Part shown: piece by piece, positions 4,167-9,605 of the stretch
How positions within the stretch are numbered: position 1 is the stretch's first letter
Layout: each line of letters opens with the position of its first letter
Assembly: GCA_001784735.1 (NCBI GenBank)
Contig: MFSB01000049.1
Span: 1-11,128 of the forward strand
Origin: Candidatus Moranbacteria bacterium RIFCSPLOWO2_12_FULL_48_12
GTDB taxonomy: Bacteria > Patescibacteriota > Minisyncoccia > Moranbacterales > UBA1568
Direction of reading: 5' to 3'
Length of the DNA: 11,128 nt
Program-made: the position numbers and the translations under genes
The notes under the pieces: model-generated
What the model was told of the DNA's origin: nothing
Database searches by the model: none
The model's input: only the letters and a program-made list of their open reading frames with translations

Positions 4167-5574
4167 TTACTTACACTGATCACCATAGACCGGAACACAG
4201 CTTATCGTCCATACGCCCGAAAAACTCGTTCCCATAGCCTCGATATGCGTGGTGACTTTTTGCTTAAGTTCCGAAACTACGTCTGGATACTGCATAAGAA
4301 TATTTTCACTTTCCCTAGGATCGCTTTTCAGATTGTAAAGTTCTTCTTTCCCGGTCTCTATTGTCACAATATATTTCCAACCATCAGCGGTTCTAATCCC
4401 ACGCTTGTGGGTATAATTCCTGTAATCAGTCTCCATAAAAACATCCTGTGCGCCCCCTTTACCCGTTTCCAAATACTGGAGGAGACTTTTGCCGCGCTCC
4501 TGAGAAAGGTATTTCTCCCCCGGACTGATGCCTGTCAGGTCAATAAGAGTCGGTGCTACATCGAGGGTTGTCACCTGGTCGGAAATTATTCCCTGACTTG
4601 GAAATCCCGGAACCACAAAAGCTAAAAGGGTATGCTCAAGCTCGTCATAGAGAGAAAATCCGTGATCGATACGCCCGTGCTCAAAAACTTCCGTTCCATG
4701 ATCCGAAAGAAGAACAACTATTGTTTTATTTGTAATCCCAATCCTGTTGTAAGCATCCCAAAACTGGGCGAACCGGTCATCGGCATCTCTGATTTTTGAA
4801 TCGTACCATCCGCGCCAAAACGCGATATCCACAGACGTCATATTTAATTCTCCATCGGCAAGCCCTTTTTCTCGAAGCGCCGCCTGTTCCTTCGCTGTGC
4901 CTTTATACGATCCGGCATAGTCCTTCGGAATAAACCGTCCGGTAGTTTGCATATCGGACTGCCCATGGTCATCATAGCCATGGAGAAATACAAAGAACTT
5001 TTTATCTTTATTTTGTTCAATCCATGGGAGAGCGTGGATCGCCGCGTTCTGCATAGAGCCAAATGTCTGTTCATCCGTATAAACATCGAATCCTTTGCCA
5101 TAACCGAACTGAGCTCCGACACCAGCATCTCCGGTGAATCCTCCCGTTACATACCCGTTTGCCTTGAATACTTCAGCCAGAGTTTGCACATCGGGCGACA
5201 ACTCACTCAAATTGGCTATGACCTGCTCTCCCGTGGTAAAGATACTGTATTTATTCACTACTTTATGTTCCGAAGGGTAGAGCCCGGTGAATATGGACAT
5301 AAACGAAGGAACAGTCCAAGGAGCGACCGATATGGCGTTCCCGAAAGAAGTCCCCTTTTTTGCAATAGCATCAAGCGCTGGGGTAGTATTGGTTTTGTTT
5401 CCTAAGTGAGATATGTGCGAAGCTCCTAGGGCATCAAAGGCTATAATGATAACGTTGCAATCCTGACAAACAGGTGGATTTTGAAAAATGTGGCCGTTAT
5501 TTTTTTTTATGACAAAAACAGCAAAAACAACTAAAAATAAAAATGGCAGTTACAAGATATTTGTTCTTAGCCAT
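4167..5574 (-). CDS. membrane-anchored sulfatase-superfamily protein with 5' frameshift
   Basis: The body frame runs from a stop codon at 5550-5552 down to TAA at 4167-4169. It encodes a hydrophobic segment, then CQDCNVIIIAFDAL (metal-ligand Asp codon 5433-5435), NTTPALDAIAKKG, and APWTVPSFMSIFTGLYPSEH. SDHG follows (Asp codon 4701-4703), then EHGRIDHGFS. Thr (codon 5313-5315) occupies the nucleophile position. The first in-frame ATG (5300) falls inside this active-site motif and cannot be the true start. The natural start is ATG 5574 (MAKNKYLVT), which lies in another frame. A one-base change is needed to join them, either near 5550 or in the run of nine A's (coding strand, 5500-5508); losing one A restores the frame. 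Repaired length would be about 468 residues. It is first in an operon with the 2597-4159 paralogue. It could be a sequencing or assembly error, a pseudogene or slippage control. Confidence 0.75.
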
Positions 5575-5588
5575 ATTCTGATATCTAT

Positions 5589-5597
5589 AGTATAACA
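5589..5597 (-). promoter_or_regulatory. extended -10 promoter element for the sulfatase operon
   Basis: On the minus strand TGtTATACT reads as an extended -10, with TATACT at 5589-5594. Transcription would start near 5582, leaving a leader of only about 7 nt before ATG 5574. No clear -35 box is present. Confidence 0.42.
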
Positions 5598-5733
5598 TTA
5601 ATGCACGTTAGACTATATGATATTATAATTCCACATTATGGATTATGATGAAACGCGACGGGATGAAAACAAGGGAGGTATGCTCCCCGCCAAAGATCGT
5701 TTTTACACTTGGAAACCCACATCGTAAGCATGT

Positions 5734-5762
5734 TCAGAGTTTGCAAACTATAGCCTATAAAC
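5734..5762 (+). promoter_or_regulatory. candidate murI promoter with palindrome in spacer
   Basis: TTCAGA (5734-5739, 4/6 to TTGACA), 17 bp, TATAAA (5757-5762). A perfect 12-bp palindrome AGTTTGCAAACT (5739-5750) fills the spacer, where a repressor could block polymerase. The predicted leader before ATG 5779 is about 10 nt. Confidence 0.4.
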
Positions 5763-5778
5763 AGTAATTTCCATCAGG

Positions 5779-6579
5779 ATGAATATCGGATTTTTTGATT
5801 CAGGTCTGGGCGGGCTTTTTGTTTTGCACCACGTCATACAAAAACTGCCTGCCTATCACTATGTTTTCCTCGGTGATACGGTCAATGTTCCGTACGGTAC
5901 CAAAAGCGATGAGGAAATATATACGCTCGTCAAAAAAAGCCTCTGCATGTTTTTTGACCATAACTGCCAGCTGGTAATCTTTGCTTGCAACACCGCCTCC
6001 GTCACGGCGCTCAAGCACATCCAGAATGAATTTCTTCCCGAGTTTTTTCCCGATCGCAAAGTGCTCGGTGTCATTATCCCGACCGTCGAAGAAGCCATCG
6101 CCCGCGAATCCAAAACGGTAGCCATCATCGGTACCGAGCGAACCATCCGCTCCGGCAAATACAATCGCGAACTCTCGAAACTTGATCCTCGGATCAACGT
6201 CATCGCTCTCGCCACACCCACTCTTGTCCCACTCATCGAACAAGGCCTGCTCCCAAAAGCGGAGGAAGAGGCAATTGCTCTCATCCGAAATAAAATCCTC
6301 CCAGCAAGCCCGGATACGCTCATATTGGGATGCACCCACTATGGACTCCTCAAAGTCAAGCTGCGCGAGACTTTCCCCGATTTGCGCATTCTTGCCCAGG
6401 AAGAAATTATCCCAGAAAAACTGAAAAGTTATCTCGCTAAACATTCGGAAATAGAAGGAGTCCTCGCTCGCGATTCCCGGCGCGAATTTTTCTTGACCAA
6501 AATCACTCCCACCTATACAGAGGCTATTCACCAATGGATAGGTGAATTCCCGATTACCTCCTACACTCCTAAACCTTAG
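5779..6579 (+). CDS. murI: glutamate racemase
   Basis: This cytoplasmic enzyme interconverts L- and D-glutamate and supplies D-Glu for the peptidoglycan stem peptide; it needs no cofactor. The product has 266 residues, the usual family length. Signature motifs are all present: FDSGLGG at 6-12 (Asp7, Ser8), GDTVNVPYG at 32-40, the first catalytic cysteine Cys70 in ACNTAS, and the second catalytic Cys185 in LGCTHYG (His187). The ATG at 5779 gives MNIGFFDSG, the canonical N-terminus, and is preceded by a weak CAGG too close to be a strong Shine-Dalgarno. The gene is transcribed alone: divergent from the sulfatase operon upstream and followed by a separate promoter. Residues appear intact, so activity is expected. 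Confidence 0.96.
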   Translation: MNIGFFDSGLGGLFVLHHVIQKLPAYHYVFLGDTVNVPYGTKSDEEIYTLVKKSLCMFFDHNCQLVIFACNTASVTALKHIQNEFLPEFFPDRKVLGVIIPTVEEAIARESKTVAIIGTERTIRSGKYNRELSKLDPRINVIALATPTLVPLIEQGLLPKAEEEAIALIRNKILPASPDTLILGCTHYGLLKVKLRETFPDLRILAQEEIIPEKLKSYLAKHSEIEGVLARDSRREFFLTKITPTYTEAIHQWIGEFPITSYTPKP

Positions 6580-6614
6580 TATTCCTCCTCTTCCATTCTC
6601 AATATCGCTAGCTA

Positions 6615-6643
6615 TGGACAAAACGGCCTTTTTCTGATATAAA
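6615..6643 (+). promoter_or_regulatory. strong near-consensus promoter
   Basis: TGGACA (6615-6620, 5/6 to TTGACA), a 17-bp spacer ending in TGa (6635-6637), then TATAAA (6638-6643, 5/6 to TATAAT). This is the best promoter in the window. The start site would be about 6650, immediately before the boxA-like motif. Confidence 0.7.
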
Positions 6644-6652
6644 AGAGAAAAG

Positions 6653-6665
6653 GCTCTTTAACAAT
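6653..6665 (+). promoter_or_regulatory. boxA-like antitermination motif
   Basis: GCTCTTTAACAAT is identical to the core of the boxA element of E. coli rRNA operon leaders, where NusB-NusE bind the RNA and assemble an antitermination complex. Here it lies within the first few bases of the predicted transcript, 44 nt before a short protein gene and not an rRNA operon. The match is direct; function is inference. Confidence 0.55.
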
Positions 6666-6699
6666 AAAGGGGCAGAGGGAAAGAAAAAACCACAAGATT

Positions 6700-6703
6700 G
6701 GAG
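6700..6703 (+). promoter_or_regulatory. Shine-Dalgarno site for the 6709 gene
   Basis: GGAG with 5 nt to ATG 6709. It is noteworthy because most genes in this window have no obvious Shine-Dalgarno; it supports 6709 as a real start. Confidence 0.65.
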
Positions 6704-6708
6704 AACGA

Positions 6709-7095
6709 ATGAAACAAAAAGCGTTGGTGAAGAGCATCGGTGGGAACTACACTCCACCGATAGTTAGGGAAACCCCGAAAGTGAAAAATGGGGTCGCCAC
6801 AATCACGCTCGCTGCACCATTGAGCGAACGTGCTCTTGAAAGCCTGCGAACGGCGTTCAGGAATTGCTGCGCACAAAAGGGTCTGCGGTTACGGATGTTC
6901 ATCAATGGATGCATCATCACCATTATGGAAGCCGTATCCAACATACTCTGGGAAGTGATCGAATGGCTGGAGCTGAAACTTCCGCCGAAGGCTCCCCCAG
7001 CGCAAAGCAAAAAACCACCGGTATTGAAAAGAAGTCTGAAGTCTCCGCCATTGTTTCACCCGTCTGGCGGGCCGCGTCTCGTAACATCGAACTGA
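6709..7095 (+). CDS. orphan 128-residue protein behind strong promoter and boxA
   Basis: I do not recognise this product. Residues 1-90 look like a small folded domain: alternating strands (GVATITLAAP), a helix at 38-52 (LSERALESLRTAFRN), and a very hydrophobic stretch at 63-90 (MFINGCIITIMEAVSNILWEVIEWLEL) that may be an amphipathic or membrane helix. Three cysteines lie at 53, 54 and 68. Residues 91-128 are rich in Pro, Lys and Ser and probably disordered. Coding evidence is the good promoter, Shine-Dalgarno and downstream terminator. Codon choice (AGG, GGG, TTG, ATA) differs from murI and recG. From about 6962 another frame (MAGAETS..., to 7154) also reads plausibly, so the last 40 residues could reflect a frameshift. 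High expression is inferred from the signals only. Confidence 0.6.
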   Translation: MKQKALVKSIGGNYTPPIVRETPKVKNGVATITLAAPLSERALESLRTAFRNCCAQKGLRLRMFINGCIITIMEAVSNILWEVIEWLELKLPPKAPPAQSKKPPVLKRSLKSPPLFHPSGGPRLVTSN

Positions 7096-7127
7096 AATTT
7101 TTCGTTAACTTTTTTCCCTCTCTCCTG

Positions 7128-7151
7128 CGAGTGGTTGAGCTCAATCACTCG
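7128..7151. repeat. 24-bp near-perfect palindrome in 3' UTR
   Basis: CGAGTGGTTGAG pairs with CTCAATCACTCG; the only deviation is one G-T (G-U in RNA). It lies about 33 nt after the stop of the orphan gene and begins a structured 3' region that ends in the terminator at 7194. Confidence 0.8.
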
Positions 7152-7157
7152 TAACAC

Positions 7158-7191
7158 GGTGTCACCCAAGCCTCCAGGCTTTGGCGACATC
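7158..7191 (+). other. second hairpin of the structured 3' region
   Basis: CCAAGCC, loop TCCA, GGCTTTGG (one bulge), extended outward by GTGTC/GACAT-type pairs to about 15 bp. It sits between the 7128 palindrome and the terminator and may protect or regulate the upstream mRNA. Confidence 0.55.
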
Positions 7192-7193
7192 TT

Positions 7194-7232
7194 CCCGGCG
7201 GTTTCTCCCCAAGTTATCGTCGGGCTTTTTTT
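7194..7232 (+). terminator. Rho-independent terminator
   Basis: CCCGGCG (7194-7200) pairs with CGTCGGG (7218-7224) with one G-U pair around a 17-nt loop. It is followed by C and seven T's (7226-7232). The T-tract is on the plus strand, so it ends the orphan-gene transcript. Confidence 0.65.
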
Positions 7233-7255
7233 ATCCAAAAATAATTTTTATGAAG

Positions 7256-7264
7256 TGGTATACT
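7256..7264 (+). promoter_or_regulatory. extended -10 promoter element for recG
   Basis: TGgTATACT, an extended -10 without a recognisable -35. Start near 7271 would give a leader of about 148 nt before ATG 7419, containing the palindrome at 7321-7346. Confidence 0.42.
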
Positions 7265-7320
7265 AGAAAAAGACGCAGTGAGCGATTAGTAATTAGTATT
7301 TGGTAAAAACATCCTTTTGT

Positions 7321-7346
7321 CATTTGTCGACGGCCGTCTACAAATG
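7321..7346. repeat. 26-bp palindrome in recG leader
   Basis: CATTTGT (7321-7327) pairs with ACAAATG (7340-7346), and the core GACGGCCGTC (7329-7338) is a perfect palindrome; only the C/T pair at 7328/7339 breaks symmetry. It lies about 70 nt upstream of the preferred recG start and could be an operator or an mRNA hairpin. Confidence 0.8.
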
Positions 7347-7418
7347 GTATTGTCTGTTATTATAACCATTTGGAGTCTTTACTTAATTGCTATCCCCTTT
7401 ACCCTAAACGCTGTTCAT

Positions 7419-9539
7419 ATGTTTTCCTTCGACACCCCACTCGCAAACATTCCTTCCATCAAGAAACTAACACTCGGCAAACTCGAGCGTCTGGAGATTT
7501 TTTGCGTGCGCGATATGCTCTACCATTTCCCGCACCGCTACGAGGACTATACGGAAATTCGTCCCATCGATTCCCTCGCCCCCGATGAAAAATGCACGCT
7601 CGTTGGGAAAGTGATAAACATCAAAGCCGGACGCACCTGGAAAAAGAAAATGTTTCTTACCGAAGCCGCGCTTAGAGATGCGAGCGGACAGATCCGTCTC
7701 ATCTGGTTCAACCAGCGTTTTGTCGCGCAGACCCTGAAACCGGAGATGCAGATCCGCGTCAGCGGGAAAGTCAGTCGCGACCGAGAAGGACTCGTTATGC
7801 AAAATCCTGCTTTCGAACGCTCGGGGCGCGATGCCACCCATACCGGACGGCTGGTCCCTGTCTATCCGGAAACTGCCGGACTGACTTCCAAATTTTTCCG
7901 CTGGCAGTTGACTGGTATTTTTCAAAAGCTCAAAGAATTTCCCGATCCGGTACCGGAAGAAATTTTGGAACGACTCCATCTCCCCTCTCTCAAAAAAGCT
8001 CTCTTCTATATTCATTTCCCCAAGACTGAAAAGTTTTCACTTCTGGCCCGCAAACGGTTTGCTTTCGATGAGATGTTTTTCATCCAACTCAAGGCGTTGC
8101 AAATGAAAGCGCTCTTTGAAACGGCCAAGGGCAGCCCTCTTACGTACGATGAGGCCGCCCTTAAAAAATTCATCAAAACGTTCCCCTTCACTCTTACGGA
8201 CGCACAAAAGAAAGTCCAAGAAGAAATTCTCGCCGATCTCAAAAAAACACGCCCGATGAACCGGCTCTTGAATGGTGATGTCGGGAGCGGCAAGACCATC
8301 GTGGCCGCCATGGCGGCTTTCGTCGCCGCTGAAAATGGTTCACAAACAGCGCTCCTCGCGCCGACCGAAGTTCTGGCAAGACAGCATTTCAAAAGTCTTT
8401 CCAAAATTTTCAAAGAAACGCATCAAGGTATCGCCCTTTTCACGGGCAACTATCGCATCCTCGATGGAAAAATTGTGACGCGTCCGACTCTGCTCAAGGC
8501 CATTAGCGCTGGCATTCCAAAGATTATTGTCGGTACCCATGCCCTGCTCCAGAACGATGTAGCCTTCGATAACCTCGCTCTCATCGTCGTCGACGAACAG
8601 CATCGCTTCGGCGTTTCACAAAGAGCCCGCCTGCAGGAACTCTCATACAAAAGTCTTGATGGATCAAAAGAAATAGTGCCTCACTTCTTAAGTATGACCG
8701 CCACACCTATTCCCCGGACACTGACACTAGCGTTTTTCGGTAACCTCGATCTCTCATTTCTCGACGAACTCCCCAAAGACCGCAAACTGATCATCACCCG
8801 CATTGCCACGAGTAACAGTGAGCGCGAAAAAACATACGCGCTAATCCGAAGCGAGATTGCCAAAGGTCGCCAAGCCTTTATCATTTTCCCACTCGTCGAG
8901 GAATCTCTCGCATTGAAAGAAATCAAAGCAGCGGTTGCGGAACATAAGCGACTCGAAGAAGAAGTCTTTCCGAATTTGAAAATAGGTTTGCTCCACGGAA
9001 AAATGCCCGCCCGAACCGGGTCTGCCCGGGGCGGGAAAGCGAAAGAAACCAAGGAACAAGTTATGGAAGACTTTAAAAACCACAAATACGACATCCTTGT
9101 CGCCACCGCGGTCGTAGAAGTCGGCATCGACGTACCGAATGCCAGTATCATCATCATCGAGGAAGCCGAGCGTTTCGGGCTGGCCCAACTGCACCAATTT
9201 CGCGGACGTGTCGGTCGCGCCGAACACCAATCATACTGCTTCCTGTTTCCGCATCAAGAAGCTCAATCGATAAACGAGCGACTGAAGATCTTGGAAAAAA
9301 CCACCAATGGTTTTGCAATTGCCGAGGCCGATCTCGGTATCCGGGGGCCTGGAGCCTTCTTCGGCACGCGCCAGTCAGGCATGCCGGATATCGCGATGGA
9401 AAATCTCACCAATATGAAACTCATTACTATCGCCCGTGAAGAAGCCAAACTCATTCTTTCCGAAGATCCTCTCCTTACCAATCATCCATTGCTCAAGGAA
9501 GCTCTCCAGAAATTTGAGGAACGGATTCATTTGGAGTAG
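7419..9539 (+). CDS. recG: ATP-dependent DNA helicase RecG
   Basis: RecG is a superfamily 2 translocase that regresses stalled replication forks and remodels branched DNA. From ATG 7419 the product is 706 residues (E. coli: 693). The frame stays open back to a TTG at 7317, but the MFSFDTPLANIPSIKKLTLGKLERL start fits the family better. The N-terminal wedge/OB domain covers about 30-200. Helicase motifs follow: Walker A GDVGSGKT (286-293), DEQHRFG (392-398), SMTATPIPR (425-433), VATAVVEVGIDVP, QFRGRVGR (593-600), then the RecG-type DLGIRGPGAFFGTRQSG. After HGKM a 10-residue insert, PARTGSARGG (530-539), is encoded exactly by a 30-bp palindrome; E. coli RecG has no such insert. The rest of the C-terminal helicase lobe is intact, so the protein is probably functional. 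It ends against a convergent glycosyltransferase gene. Confidence 0.95.
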   Translation: MFSFDTPLANIPSIKKLTLGKLERLEIFCVRDMLYHFPHRYEDYTEIRPIDSLAPDEKCTLVGKVINIKAGRTWKKKMFLTEAALRDASGQIRLIWFNQRFVAQTLKPEMQIRVSGKVSRDREGLVMQNPAFERSGRDATHTGRLVPVYPETAGLTSKFFRWQLTGIFQKLKEFPDPVPEEILERLHLPSLKKALFYIHFPKTEKFSLLARKRFAFDEMFFIQLKALQMKALFETAKGSPLTYDEAALKKFIKTFPFTLTDAQKKVQEEILADLKKTRPMNRLLNGDVGSGKTIVAAMAAFVAAENGSQTALLAPTEVLARQHFKSLSKIFKETHQGIALFTGNYRILDGKIVTRPTLLKAISAGIPKIIVGTHALLQNDVAFDNLALIVVDEQHRFGVSQRARLQELSYKSLDGSKEIVPHFLSMTATPIPRTLTLAFFGNLDLSFLDELPKDRKLIITRIATSNSEREKTYALIRSEIAKGRQAFIIFPLVEESLALKEIKAAVAEHKRLEEEVFPNLKIGLLHGKMPARTGSARGGKAKETKEQVMEDFKNHKYDILVATAVVEVGIDVPNASIIIIEEAERFGLAQLHQFRGRVGRAEHQSYCFLFPHQEAQSINERLKILEKTTNGFAIAEADLGIRGPGAFFGTRQSGMPDIAMENLTNMKLITIAREEAKLILSEDPLLTNHPLLKEALQKFEERIHLE
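9006..9035. repeat. 30-bp palindromic element inserted in frame in recG
   Basis: CCCGCCC (9006-9012) pairs with GGGCGGG (9029-9035); an inner GGG/CCC stem (9018-9020 with 9025-9027) encloses TCTG. It is exactly ten codons, has no stop in the recG frame, and encodes Pro, Ala, Arg, Thr, Gly, Ser, Ala, Arg, Gly, Gly. Its ends match those of the element at 2168-2201. Confidence 0.75.
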
Positions 9540-9543
9540 CGCA

Positions 9544-9605
9544 GATACAAGATAATAGATAAGTGATAACAGGGATCTCTTATCAAACATCCTGCATCTT
9601 GCATC
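9544..9605. terminator. long imperfect hairpin between convergent genes
   Basis: Arms 9544-9569 and 9580-9605 match at 18 of 26 positions around a 10-nt loop; the six innermost pairs (TGATAA/TTATCA) are perfect. It fills the gap between recG and the convergent glycosyltransferase and overlaps the latter's stop codon, so it may end both transcripts. Arm length equals that of the hairpin at 805-871. Confidence 0.55.

Noticed and set aside
5673..5687. GGGAG-GTATG-CTCCC hairpin as a terminator
   Set aside because: The stem is only 5 bp and no T-tract follows directly; the next T run is about 10 nt away.
5638..5754. 38-codon plus-strand ORF starting MDYDETRRDENKGG
   Set aside because: It overlaps the candidate murI promoter and operator, has no Shine-Dalgarno and no recognisable product; too short to support.
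5800..6621. 273-residue minus-strand ORF
   Set aside because: It is a shadow of murI on the opposite strand, and every murI catalytic motif is intact.
7059..7071. CCCG-TCTGG-CGGG within the orphan gene as another palindromic insert
   Set aside because: A 4-bp stem is too short to separate from chance, although the TCTG loop is like that of the recG element.
7056..7238. 60-residue minus-strand ORF ending in a repeated VIELNHS-like peptide
   Set aside because: It is the reverse reading of the 3' palindrome and terminator; the VxELNHS resemblance on both strands is caused by the palindrome.
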